A stretch of 64,000 nt of DNA from positions 3,782,001-3,846,000 of the forward strand of contig OY723237.1 in assembly GCA_963210315.1 (NCBI GenBank). Direction: 5' to 3'. Both the position numbers and the translations under genes were made by a program. The DNA comes from Rhynchopus euleeides. Taxonomy: Eukaryota > Euglenozoa > Diplonemea > Diplonemida > Diplonemidae. Under the pieces are notes generated by a model, which saw only the letters and a program-made list of their open reading frames with translations, was not told where the DNA came from and ran no database searches. Every line of letters begins with the position of its first letter. The stretch's first letter is position 1. This document shows, piece after piece, positions 30,188 to 39,558 of this stretch.

Positions 30188-30430
30188 TCATCCGACAGTG
30201 GGCAGTTCGGGCAAGCCCCACTTGAACCGGAAGTTGTGGAGGTGTGCAACAGCAGTGATACACGTGTCAATCCACCTGTCCCCGAGCCTGGTTGCCGGGA
30301 CGTTCCACGGTTCCCGCATGACGGCCCACCCCGTCTTCAGCCGCCCGATGCAGCGTTCCACACAGGAACGGTCCACAGCGAAACCCACCTGCATGCATGC
30401 ATCTCTGCCCTGACGAGCCACACAAATGCA
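30188..30430 (-). pseudogene. Relic of a PIF/Harbinger-type (DDE_4) transposase
   Basis: Read on the minus strand, this stretch encodes a segment with VDRSCVERCIGRLKTGW, then ~30 residues, then ITAVAHLHNFRFKWG. That matches the C-terminal pattern of Harbinger DDE_4 transposases: R..VE..FGRLK.RW, containing the last catalytic Glu, then ...LHN. The N-terminal two-thirds with the two Asp residues is absent, and reading is lost beyond about 30188. It overlaps no convincing gene and lies 150 bp upstream of the WD40 gene on the opposite strand. It is a dead fragment; the family assignment is from motif memory. Confidence 0.55.
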
Positions 30431-30580
30431 GATGTTAGTTGCCCACTCCTGGGGCCCTGCCACTCTGCCACCAGTTCCTCCCACCTACGCCCCCGGTCCC
30501 ACCACAACACTTTCACCCATGCCAGAAGAGCAGGTCTGTGCCTGAGCACGTGTGGTTGTCAGGAGGAGGAGAGCAGCAGA

Positions 30581-33500
30581 ATGATGGATGTGTCAGTGCG
30601 GCATGTCGACAGCGGGCGCAGCTGTGTCGTCGGGGTTTCGGGTGGCGGGACCGTGCGCAGCCTGAAGGTGGATGCGCTCAAGGAGATGTTCGCGGGTTCC
30701 ACCAACGCAGACCGTGAGGCGGCAGGGCTGGCGGCACGTATCGAAGGGTGTGAGGAGGAGCTGGACGATGCAGAGCTCGTTGCCAACACGGGTCTGGAGG
30801 CTGGGGATGGTGTGCAGCTGGTGCGGAGATGGCCGCATGTCAAGGCACCAGAGGTGTACAGCGGTGGGCATGGTGCATCTATAGACATCGCAATGTCGAG
30901 GTGTGGCACGCTGTGTTCAGTGGCGTGCCTTGGAGGACACATCACTGTGCTTGACACCAGGACTGCTGGTGTGGTGGCGGACCTCACACATGGGCAGCAC
31001 AACGTTTGGTGCACTGCGTTCTCCGTCTGTGGGACATGGTTGGCAACGTGCTCATATGACAGCACCATCTGTGTGTGGCTGACAACAACGTGGGAACAGG
31101 TGTGGTGTCTGGTGGATCACCTTACAGACGTGTACAGCGCAGCGTGGACACACTGTGGACGTCTCGTGTCGGGTGACTTCAATGGGAAGGTGCGTGTGTG
31201 GGACTTGGAGGGCACACCTCGTGCCACACTGCTGGGGGTAAATCATGCTGTTTACAGTATTGTGGTGTCAACGACGAGGATCTTCGCCATGTCAGACGAC
31301 AGCACCATCCGTGTATATGACGTCAGCACCCTCACCCACACCGACACCCTGCATGAAAGCAGGAATGACCTGTGCCACATTGCTCTGACCAACGACGGGC
31401 AGCACCTGGTGTCCTGTTCTTCTGAAAAGTCTCTGAAGGTGTGGTGCGCAGCCACCCTCACCTGCATGCGTACTGTGGCTCTGTCTGGTTCCCCGTGCCT
31501 GCTTGCCGTCTCGCAGCCAGGTGATGTTGTGGCGGTGTCCATCTGTGGTCGTACCGAGCTATTCAGCCTCAGCACCTTGCAGTGCTTGGGACAAGTGGAG
31601 TCCAAGGGTGATGGTGTTGCACTCAGCCCCTGTGGGAGGTGGGTCTTTACATCAAGCGGCGCTTCTGTGAATGTGCGTGCTGTGTGTGAGGTTCTGCGTG
31701 AGGGCAGCACTTCGGCAGCCTCTTCTGCTTCCCTGCTTGCCGCACACAGCCTTGCTCCTAGCCTCCCAGCACCCCCTGACCTGGAGGCAGTGTGCACTGC
31801 ATCTCCACCGCAGCGCCTTCTGACCTTTGTGTACTTTGTCAGGGTTTTAGAGTGCAGCGTCTCACCACCCTGTTCCCTGCCTTCGTGTTTGGTGTCGTGT
31901 TGCACCTGCTCCCTCAGCTGCCTGCGTGCTGTGCACCTACGCTCCATTCCGACCTCACTTGCTGTGTCACAGCCAGGTGATGTTGTCGCGGTGGCGTTTC
32001 CGCAAACCCGTTCGGACCAATCTGTACCGCCTCACGCACTCGAGAGAGCAGTCGGTGTAACCTACGAAACACTAGAAAAAGAATCATACAGGGGGCCTTC
32101 GGTCTGTGCCAAAGTGTGTCAGGTGTACAGCCTATGTCGCCGTAGCCAACTGCAACTGCACCCCACACCCACCCCAACCCCACACTCCCTTGCGCGCTGT
32201 TCTTCATGCAGCGCATGCGCAGCTCAATCGGAGGCGACACCAGCACACACCACCACCACCACAGGAGGCAGCAGAATGTCGGAAGAAGAACGCATGTTCC
32301 CACTGTCTGCGGTGACCGTTCTGCCCGGCGGCCTGGTGGAGGTGGACCTCCCGTTTCGCCGGCGACCCTGTGATGTGGGCCAGCTGACACGCGCGATCGA
32401 GGCGGTGCTACATCAGGAGTTGGGGTATCAGATCTGCGCCCCTGCTGCAGAGGTGAAGGTGGGACACATCCATGCGTACAGCGGCCGTCTCAAGAAATGG
32501 GTCCCGCTGCTCACCACCTCGGAGCTGCGTGAGCATGACCAGCTCTGCGCCTTATATTCGGGAATGGATCCCGTGAAAGACCTCCCCAGTAGTCCTGCCC
32601 CAGGCAGCATACCCTTGGTAATCCCTAGGGTGCCCCTCTTTCCAGGAACCTCAGGGGACAAGCCTGCCGAATCCGGAAGCACCGCCAGCCCGCGAAGCCC
32701 AGATGCTGAGAGCGGTGTGCCCTTCATGCTCGCGGCCTGCTGCAAGCTCGGCGGGGAGATGGTAAACCTGGAGATTATATTCCCCTTCTCCAGAAGGCCG
32801 ACTGTGTCTGAGATTGCCGCAGAGGTTCAGAAGGCTTTCCGTTATGAGGCAAAGGGTCTGCAGCGGCCCGTTCCCACGCTTGTGCCAGGTGACATGTCTA
32901 CCCTTGATATGATCTTCGACAGGTGGGTACCGCTGTCCCAGGCAATTCTGTGCGATGGCAGCCAGGTGGTCGGATTCATCCCGGATTCACGCGATGTCCA
33001 AGATGATTTGATGATTCCTGCAGCACGCCGGGCGTACACCCTTCCCATCCCACCCCCTCCTGAAGGTGTGGACAATGGCAGCTGCACTGATAGCTTCCTC
33101 AGCGTCGAGACCGAAGAGCCCGTCACTCTGGTGGTCTCCTCTGACATAGACGGGGAGACGCTGAACATGAAGGTCGAATTACCCAGAAGGCCGACTGCGG
33201 ATGAGCTTGTCCGAAAGGTCCAGGCCACATACGAGTCTGCGGTGCAGAACCTGGGGCGACCCCTCCCCAAGTTCTCGCCGTCTGAAATGGAAATGAGTAT
33301 CTTCGACAAGACCTTCCAGATGTGGGTCCCGCTGCATCAGGCGGCTATCTCAAATGACACCAAGATGTGCGCGTTCACCCCGGATACAGGCGATTATCAG
33401 CATTTAATTCCTGAACCACGCCCGGCGTTCGCCCATCCCTCACCCCGAATGCCGGAAGGAGCCTCTGTATTTTTCCTGACAGTTCATACCGTTCTGCGCG

Positions 33501-34981
33501 GTGGCAGGGTGGAAGTGATCCTCCCGTTTGGCACGCGACCCCGTGATGTGTGCCAGCTGGCACGCGCAATCGAGGCGGTGTTAAAGCAGGCGTCAGAATA
33601 CCGGCGCCCCGGCGCCCCTGCAGAGGCTGCAGAGGTGAGGGTGGATCACATCGAAGCCTACAGCGACAGTCTCAAGAAACAGGTCGCGCTGGTCTCCACC
33701 TCGAAGCTGCGTCAGGGGGAACAGCTCTGCGCCTTCCAGTCGGGGCTGGATCCCGATAATATCCCCAGTAGTTTGGCCCCTGACAGCATACCCATTCTCT
33801 ACCCTTACGTACCCCTCTTTCCAGAAACCTCAGGGGACAAGCCTGCCGAATCCGGAAGCACCGCCAACCCGCGAAGCCCAGATGCTGAGAGCGGTGTGCC
33901 CTTCATGCTCGCGGCCTGCTGCGAGCTCGGCGGGGAGATGGTAAACCTGGAGATTACATTCCCCTTCTCCAGAAGGCCGACTGTGTCTGAGATTGCCGCA
34001 GAGGTTCAGAACGCTTTCTATTTTGAGGCAAAGGGCCTGCAGCGGCCCGTTCCCAAGCTGCTGCCGTATGAAATGCGTATCCGCGATGAGATCTTCGAGA
34101 GGTGGGCACCGCTGTCTGAGGCAATGATCTACACTGGCATCCAGGTGTTCGCATTTACCCCGGATTTCCGCGATGTTCAAGATGATTTGATTATTCCTGC
34201 AGCACGCCGGGCGTACACCCTTCCCATCCCACCCCCTTCTGGATGTGTGGAAAAGGTAAGCTGCCCTGATAGCTTCCTCAGCTTCTTTAGTGTATACCTG
34301 CTGCCCTTCTCTCTGCTGGCCTGCTCTGACATTGGCGGGGAGAAGATACACCTGAAGATGGAGTTCCCCAGAAAGCCGACTGCGGATGAGGTTGATCTAC
34401 AGGTCCGTATCGCATTCGCTTCTAAAAAACATCCCACCCCCTATCTCTCGTTTGAATTGAGAATCTTCGACGAGGCCATCCCGATGTGGGTCCCGCTGCA
34501 TCAGGCGACCATCTCTAATGGCGCCCAGGTGTACGCATTCACCCCGGATACAGGCGATTGTCAGTATTCCCCTCCAGAACTACACCCGGCGTCCGCCGAT
34601 CCCCCACCCTCTCCTGCAGGTGTGGGCAAGGAAAGCTGTTCCCCGGTGCCTGGCGGGCAGGGCCAAGCAGCCGGGTGTGTGCAAAAGCCTCGTGACGTGT
34701 CGACCTCTCAACCGCGGCGTGTCGCCGGCAGCACCTCCGGGTCTCAGCCACGTGGTTGCGGTGGCGGCCGCGAGGCGCCTGTGGCGGGGGCGGCAGGGGA
34801 CCCGCTCCCTGTGGGTGCGGTGGTGCAGAGGAATGCGGGTGTGCAGGCGATGGAGCGTCGTGCAGGGATGATCCAGGGCGGGACACCCAACTTCCGCAAG
34901 CCCGGGGCGCCGCCAGAGAAGCCGAAGACCTCGTCGTGGAACCGATTCTGCGGGTTGCTCCGGTGCTGTCGCAGAAGGTGA
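30581..34981 (+). CDS. Ubiquitin-like/WD40 module in frame with six BILBO1-NTD-like domains
   Basis: ATG 30581 begins a 1,466-aa frame. Residues ~1-85 look ubiquitin-like (VRSLKVDALKEM, ending EAGDGVQLVRRW). About 90-370 are WD40-type blades, with phrases such as GTWLATCSYDSTICVW, NGKVRVWDLEG and SEKSLKVWCAATL. About 375-565 is poor-quality linker with a partial repeat of the last blade. From residue 566 (ATG 32276, an alternative start giving 901 aa) there are two cycles of three ubiquitin-like domains. Each resembles the BILBO1 N-terminal fold: V-E-V-x-L-P-F/x-RRP-x-x-V at the start, then K-W-V-P-L, then an aromatic 'CAF/YAF' strand. The tail is Gly/Pro-rich and ends CGLLRCCRRR, a possible acylation site. 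Whether this is one fusion protein or two genes whose spacer happens to be open is undecided: a pyrimidine tract and AG at 32210-32211 favour a separate downstream gene. Confidence 0.65.
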   Translation: MMDVSVRHVDSGRSCVVGVSGGGTVRSLKVDALKEMFAGSTNADREAAGLAARIEGCEEELDDAELVANTGLEAGDGVQLVRRWPHVKAPEVYSGGHGASIDIAMSRCGTLCSVACLGGHITVLDTRTAGVVADLTHGQHNVWCTAFSVCGTWLATCSYDSTICVWLTTTWEQVWCLVDHLTDVYSAAWTHCGRLVSGDFNGKVRVWDLEGTPRATLLGVNHAVYSIVVSTTRIFAMSDDSTIRVYDVSTLTHTDTLHESRNDLCHIALTNDGQHLVSCSSEKSLKVWCAATLTCMRTVALSGSPCLLAVSQPGDVVAVSICGRTELFSLSTLQCLGQVESKGDGVALSPCGRWVFTSSGASVNVRAVCEVLREGSTSAASSASLLAAHSLAPSLPAPPDLEAVCTASPPQRLLTFVYFVRVLECSVSPPCSLPSCLVSCCTCSLSCLRAVHLRSIPTSLAVSQPGDVVAVAFPQTRSDQSVPPHALERAVGVTYETLEKESYRGPSVCAKVCQVYSLCRRSQLQLHPTPTPTPHSLARCSSCSACAAQSEATPAHTTTTTGGSRMSEEERMFPLSAVTVLPGGLVEVDLPFRRRPCDVGQLTRAIEAVLHQELGYQICAPAAEVKVGHIHAYSGRLKKWVPLLTTSELREHDQLCALYSGMDPVKDLPSSPAPGSIPLVIPRVPLFPGTSGDKPAESGSTASPRSPDAESGVPFMLAACCKLGGEMVNLEIIFPFSRRPTVSEIAAEVQKAFRYEAKGLQRPVPTLVPGDMSTLDMIFDRWVPLSQAILCDGSQVVGFIPDSRDVQDDLMIPAARRAYTLPIPPPPEGVDNGSCTDSFLSVETEEPVTLVVSSDIDGETLNMKVELPRRPTADELVRKVQATYESAVQNLGRPLPKFSPSEMEMSIFDKTFQMWVPLHQAAISNDTKMCAFTPDTGDYQHLIPEPRPAFAHPSPRMPEGASVFFLTVHTVLRGGRVEVILPFGTRPRDVCQLARAIEAVLKQASEYRRPGAPAEAAEVRVDHIEAYSDSLKKQVALVSTSKLRQGEQLCAFQSGLDPDNIPSSLAPDSIPILYPYVPLFPETSGDKPAESGSTANPRSPDAESGVPFMLAACCELGGEMVNLEITFPFSRRPTVSEIAAEVQNAFYFEAKGLQRPVPKLLPYEMRIRDEIFERWAPLSEAMIYTGIQVFAFTPDFRDVQDDLIIPAARRAYTLPIPPPSGCVEKVSCPDSFLSFFSVYLLPFSLLACSDIGGEKIHLKMEFPRKPTADEVDLQVRIAFASKKHPTPYLSFELRIFDEAIPMWVPLHQATISNGAQVYAFTPDTGDCQYSPPELHPASADPPPSPAGVGKESCSPVPGGQGQAAGCVQKPRDVSTSQPRRVAGSTSGSQPRGCGGGREAPVAGAAGDPLPVGAVVQRNAGVQAMERRAGMIQGGTPNFRKPGAPPEKPKTSSWNRFCGLLRCCRRR
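32150..32211 (+). promoter_or_regulatory. Probable trans-splice acceptor before BILBO1-like copy 1
   Basis: A C-rich tract and TGTTCTTCATGCAG end at AG 32210-32211, 64 bases before ATG 32276. The sequence from the AG to the ATG resembles that before copy 3 (51107-51177), including the shared CGCATGCGCA directly after AG, so the leader is conserved between paralogues. Confidence 0.45.
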
Positions 34982-35278
34982 TCCCGAGATGTCAGGCAGC
35001 GGGTTGTGTGTGCACCCTGTCCTTTTTCTCTTTCCCTACACGTGTTCAAAGAAACCAGACAACCAGAAGACCAGCATCATGTTGGTGCTAGCACTTTTTC
35101 CTTTTCATCACACCCGTGCGCCAAGAATAGGTTACCTGGGACCCCCCGCGCGCGGTTCACCCGTCGTCTCGACGGGTGGCACCCGTCGTTTCACCCATCG
35201 TCCCGACAAGTCGTCAGGGCGACTAGTCCGTGGCGCGTGTTCAAGTCCACCCCCCCGCCTGGGGGGTCTGGCAGGGGC
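34982..35278. other. Spacer downstream of copy 1
   Basis: The first ~15 bases match the sequence after copy 2 (49187 on), a shared 3' UTR start. A perfect 9-bp stem with 3-base loop lies at 35158-35178 (CACCCGTCG/CGACGGGTG). A C6/G6 hairpin lies about 30 bases before the TTAA at 35279. Confidence 0.5.
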
Positions 35279-35294
35279 TTAACCCTTTCGAGAC
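35279..35294 (+). repeat. piggyBac-like terminal inverted repeat, left
   Basis: TTAACCCTTTCGAGAC, 16 of 16 complementary to 39046-39061. Confidence 0.85.
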
Positions 35295-37706
35295 GGGGGG
35301 GGGTACGATTTAGAATGCCCAAAATTCGGGTTTCTGACCACTTTCCCCAGGAAATATTTTTCTACTCCACCAAAATCAGAATTTCTTTTTATGGTGAATT
35401 GCGTTGTTTCAGAACAGTCCGAGAATCACATTTTTTCTCCCCAAAAAATATTTTTTCATTCTTCCACAGCGGCTGCCAAAGTGACCCCAAATCGAGCAGG
35501 CCAAACCGGTACCCCAAACCCGACACCCGGGGCACCCCAAATCACGGAAATTTTGGTGTTTTTGGATCGCCCTGGCCCGGCAGTTCCCACGGCGGCCCGA
35601 TTTTGTGAAAAAATCGGGGTAAATTTTTTTCGGGGTTTTTGCCGGTGACCGACATATAGGGAAAATCTGGGGGAAAATGGTGGGCAAAAATTGGTGTGGT
35701 GAGTAATGACACTTCCACGAAGAATTTTTCAGGATTTTTTTTTGTCGTGAAACGCGCTTTTACGGCCATTTTCGAGATTTTTTTTTCCCGAAAAAATTTT
35801 TTCTGAGAAAAAATGGTCCGATTTTGTGCGCTCGGCAGGCCCTGGCAGGATTGTTTTGACCCGGGCAACTGCGAATTTTTCCGGAAAAATGTGCGTTTTT
35901 CGCGAAAACACGACGCGTTGAATCCGGGGCATTTCACCATAAAAAAAATCTTGAAAAATTCTTAGTGGAAATCACTTTACTCCAGGAGGTGAAATATGTC
36001 GAAAAATCTCGAAAAATCCCAGTGGGGGTCTTCGCTCCATCCGCCAAAAAAAACCAAAAAAAACCGGAAAAAACCCGTGAAAAAGTCGGAAAAAAAGAGT
36101 GTGGGGAGTTGGGTCCAGTTTAGCAAAGTGAGCTTATTTTTCGAAAATTGAAAAATTGGGGACACCAAAAGTCCCCAGAAAAATCTTCGACTTGGCCCGC
36201 AGAGTGATTTTTTTTGGTGAAAAACGATTTCAACAGTTGTCCAACAGTTGCTGTACAAGACGGCACACCGTTCTCTGCGCATGGGCTGCTGCACGTGAAT
36301 CATTTGGATGTCCGAGGGGCTATCGGAACGAGGAGGGCCACGAGCCTGAACTACCCGCCAGCAGTGATCCCGTGCCAGGGCTGGCAGGGGGCCGCGGCCC
36401 CACCTCCCTTTTTCTGTAATTGTTTGGGAGGGTGGGCCGCCAGGGGTGGCATGGCCCTACCCTCGGCCCTACCTCCCGGGTCAGATTTTGGGGCTTTGGG
36501 TTCGGTCTTGTGGCCGAGTTTTCATGCGCCGCAGCGTATGAAAACCCAACGGCATGCTGGGGGCTTGATGGTGTTCATCGAAGCGCACCTCATCATGCCC
36601 CAAGCGAAGGACCATCCCCGCCTGGAATGTGCAACAGCACCAACCGGTGTGGGGACTAGCCTTCGAAGACTTTCAGGATGTTCGCTACCGTGGCGGCGGC
36701 TGGGGGGCTGGATTCCTGATTTTTGATCGAGCAGGACGACCAAAGGCAGCAACATCCGGTGCCTCTCGAATTGGGTGAAAATGTTCTGTGGCCGTGCATT
36801 CGATCCTGTTTGCATCATACCACGGGAAGTCGGGGCGGGGTTGGGCTGCACTTTTTTTCTCGCGAGCTCGGCCACCCTGTGCCCGACTTCTTTTTTGGTT
36901 TGCCCGACCCCCAGCGAGATCACTGGCAGCCAGACCTTGTTCAACATAAACAGCAGACAAGAGAGCAGAATGGAGTGTGGGGCAGCTGCCGTGCTCCCAC
37001 ACATAAACATCGCACCTCTCGCGCTGCCTGCACGAAAGGGACGGGTAACCTGCAGGTCACCCACAGCAGCCTACTGCCTACGTTCTATACAAGATCAGCG
37101 CCGACCACGCGAAAGGCTGTTCGACCTGCGGCGCAACAACAAGCTCCGGTGGGAACAGAACTGAGCGGCAACAGGATGCAATGCAGGCCCACATCCGTTG
37201 CCCTGCGGCAAGAGCAGTCACATCGATATCGTTGACAGGGCCTGCCCACTGGTGTGTGACGGGGTGACCTACAGATGGTGACCTGGCCCACGGCAGAACA
37301 CCTGGGTCGGGGGATGGCTGCGACTGGGCATTACCTAACTCTTCATGATGCAGGACTGCGGACAAATGGTCCAAGAGAGCAAGTATGGCTCCCGCTCAGC
37401 TCTCACTGAAGTTGAACCAGATGCAAGTGGCGGGAGGAGGAGGGGGTCCCGGGGGAGGACACACCGGCCGGCAACCCACGAGGACTGGCCCGTCCCAGTC
37501 GACAGAAGAACAAAGCAGGAACACGGACTCACATGAAACGACATACTGAAGTGTGGGAGGAGGAGGCGAGCACAAAAGGGCGTCGGCTACCGCACGCCCT
37601 TTGAGCGCAGCCGACGACGACCGAACCGGCCACCGGCCGGGAGGTGCGTGTGGCGTGGGGGGCGAAGCCCCCCACGCAAGGGGGGTCCGGGGGGCGAAGC
37701 CCCCCG

Positions 37707-38836
37707 GAAAAAAATTTGGGGTTTTTTGGCCTATTTTTGGCCATTTTCCGCTGCATTTGTTTGATTTTGGGTCGGGAAAGGTATGGCCAGGAAGTGGGAA
37801 AAATTGAGGAAAAAGTCGGAAATTTTCAGGTTTGCCCATATAAACCATGGGTCACAGATTCCGATTTTTGGGTCAGACTCCAAGTTTGACACAAGGGAAA
37901 ATAGGCAAAAATTTTCACCTATTTTTGGTCACCTAAGGGGGGGGCTTCGCTCCGGGTCACTGACCCAAGCTGACCCAGATTGACCCGGAGCGAAGCCCCC
38001 CATTTTCCTAAGGTGAAAAACCCCAGGGTGACCCAAGTTGACCCAAATTGACCCGGAGCGAAGACCCCCATGTTCGTTCCCATAGGAAAAAATTTGGGGT
38101 TTTTTGGCCTATTTTTGGCCATTTTCCGCTGCATTTGTTTGATTTTGGGTCGGGAAAGGTATGGCCAGGAAGTGGGAAAAATTGAGGAAAAAGTCGGAAA
38201 TTTTCAGGTTTGCCCATATAAACCATGGGTCACAGATTCCGATTTTTGGGTCAGACTCCAAGTTTGACACAAGGGAAAATAGGCAAAAATTTTCACCTAT
38301 TTTTGGTCACCTAAGGGGGGGGCTTCGCTCCGGGTCACTGACCCAAGCTGACCCAGATTGACCCGGAGCGAAGCCCCCCATTTTCCTAAGGTGAAAAACC
38401 CCAGGGTGACCCAAGTTGACCCAAATTGACCCGGAGCGAAGACCCCCATGTTCGTTCCCATAGGAAAAAATTTGGGGTTTTTTGGCCTATTTTTGGCCAT
38501 TTTCCGCTGCATTTGTTTGATTTTGGGTCGGGAAAGGTATGGCCAGGAAGTGGGAAAAATTGAGGAAAAAGTCGGAAATTTTCAGGTTTGCCCATATAAA
38601 CCATGGGTCACAGATTCCGATTTTTGGGTCAGACTCCAAGTTTGACACAAGGGAAAATAGGCAAAAATTTTCACCTATTTTTGGTCACCTAAGGGGGGGG
38701 CTTCGCTCCGGGTCACTGACCCAAGCTGACCCAGATTGACCCGGAGCGAAGCCCCCCATTTTCCTAAGGTGAAAAACCCCAGGGTGACCCAAATTGACCC
38801 AAGTTGACCCAAATTGACCCGGAGCGAAGACCCCCA
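37707..38836. repeat. Three tandem 378-bp repeats with internal hairpins
   Basis: The same block begins at 37707, 38085 and 38463, with exact 378-bp spacing and near-identical sequence. The third copy has an extra 12-base TGACCCAAATTG-type unit. Each holds a perfect 21-bp inverted repeat (37939-37959/37981-38001, 38317-38337/38359-38379, 38695-38715/38737-38757) with a 21-base spacer, plus short TGACCC-A repeats and GGAGCGAAG words. Short open frames recur identically in each unit but have no protein-like features. Confidence 0.9.
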
Positions 38837-39020
38837 GTTTTTCGATTTTTCCAATTTTTTCCGGATTTCGCATTCGTGACGAAGTTGTGCCCACTGCGGT
38901 ATCCCGTTGGTTCACCGCGTTTCCTGGAAAGAACTTCAACAGGGGAGTTCACCATAAAAAAAATCGGTCAAAAATTCGGAGTAGAAAGCCCCTGGTTGCC
39001 AGTCCCCAAAAAATCCTACT

Positions 39021-39045
39021 TAACTACTTACCCAGTAAGTAGTTA
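39021..39045. repeat. Subterminal palindrome of the piggyBac-like element
   Basis: TAACTACTTA, five bases, then TAAGTAGTTA: a perfect 10-bp stem next to the right inverted repeat. Confidence 0.85.
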
Positions 39046-39061
39046 GTCTCGAAAGGGTTAA
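39046..39061 (-). repeat. piggyBac-like terminal inverted repeat, right
   Basis: GTCTCGAAAGGGTTAA, exact complement of 35279-35294. Confidence 0.85.
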
Positions 39062-39064
39062 ACA

Positions 39065-39450
39065 CAGGGGGGCCTACTAAACACGGGGGTGGGCTGGTCT
39101 GGAGGTGCATCAGGTGGCCCCTAGGCCACCTGGTGCCCTCCAGGTGCCGTCAGAGTCGAAAAGTGGGGTGCTAAAAGTCCATCTGGACCAGAATCACCCC
39201 CCTACGACAGCTGCGGAAGAGGTCACAGTGGTCTCCACCGTGCCATCCCCGTGTGTAAGCCCCCCCTGTGTTTTGTGACAAACGCACCGTGCTCACGGAA
39301 AGCGTTCAGATCGAAAAAGGTTGCAGTGGGAGCAATGTTTTGTTCACCTACACTCCACGCCCCAACGTGCAGGTGACCAGAAGGTTGCACAAACAAAACA
39401 AAAGAAACCCGGCAATCCTTTTTAGCCCACCCCGTGTTTAAGCCCCCCTG
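39065..39450. mobile_element. Small foldback/MITE-like element
   Basis: 39065-39095 (CAGGGGGGCC...AAACACGGGGGTGGGCT) is matched by the reverse complement of 39424-39450, with a three-base gap and one-base differences. Inside lies an 11-bp hairpin at 39109-39134 (CAGGTGGCC/GGCCACCTG) and the second copy of the 41-bp dispersed repeat. There is no coding capacity. Similar AACACGG and GGCCT words recur at 39252-39281 and 39473-39492, so several related pieces may be nested. The class is unknown. Confidence 0.5.
39383..39423 (+). repeat. 41-bp dispersed repeat, copy 2
   Basis: Identical to 27995-28035; located just before the right arm of the foldback. Confidence 0.8.
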
Positions 39451-39558
39451 GCCGAAAATGGCCTCCAGGGAGGGCCTAAACACGGAGGGTCCCAGGTAAG
39501 GCCCTTTATTGTATACAGGGTGGCTACAAAAAACGGAAATAGTACGATTTCCCATGGG

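Larger units (their letters stand above)
35279..39061. mobile_element. Non-autonomous piggyBac-like element, 3.78 kb
   Basis: Left end 35279-35294 is TTAACCCTTTCGAGAC; right end 39046-39061 is its exact reverse complement. TTAA at both extremes and the CCCTTT start are hallmarks of piggyBac transposons, which insert at and duplicate TTAA. A perfect palindrome sits just inside the right end (39021-39045), matching the subterminal repeats usual in this family. The interior (35300-36200) is A/T-run-rich and non-coding, then 36250-37300 is more GC-rich with only broken frames, then the 378-bp tandem repeat. No intact transposase is present; a degenerate minus-strand remnant at 36500-37060 cannot be confirmed. 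An autonomous relative elsewhere would have to supply the enzyme. Confidence 0.75.

Noticed and set aside
29804..30580. Upstream extension of the WD40 gene on the plus strand
   Set aside because: This part overlaps the antisense transposase relic and has His/Cys/Pro-rich, non-protein-like composition; ATG 30581 is the sensible start.
32215..32275. Spliced-leader RNA gene or SL exon
   Set aside because: No known euglenozoan spliced-leader exon was found here or elsewhere; the short shared leader before copies 1 and 3 is ordinary 5' UTR.
36522..37064. piggyBac transposase remnant on the minus strand inside the TTAA element
   Set aside because: Suggestive phrases appear in shifting frames, but no DDD motif or Cys-rich C-terminal domain could be aligned; not reported as a gene.
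37783..38739. Repeated ~66-codon ORFs in the 378-bp units
   Set aside because: They recur only because the DNA repeats; Lys/Phe-rich noise with no conserved start context.
37707..38836. CRISPR-like array
   Set aside because: Long tandem units with no unique spacers, in a eukaryotic transposon; not CRISPR.
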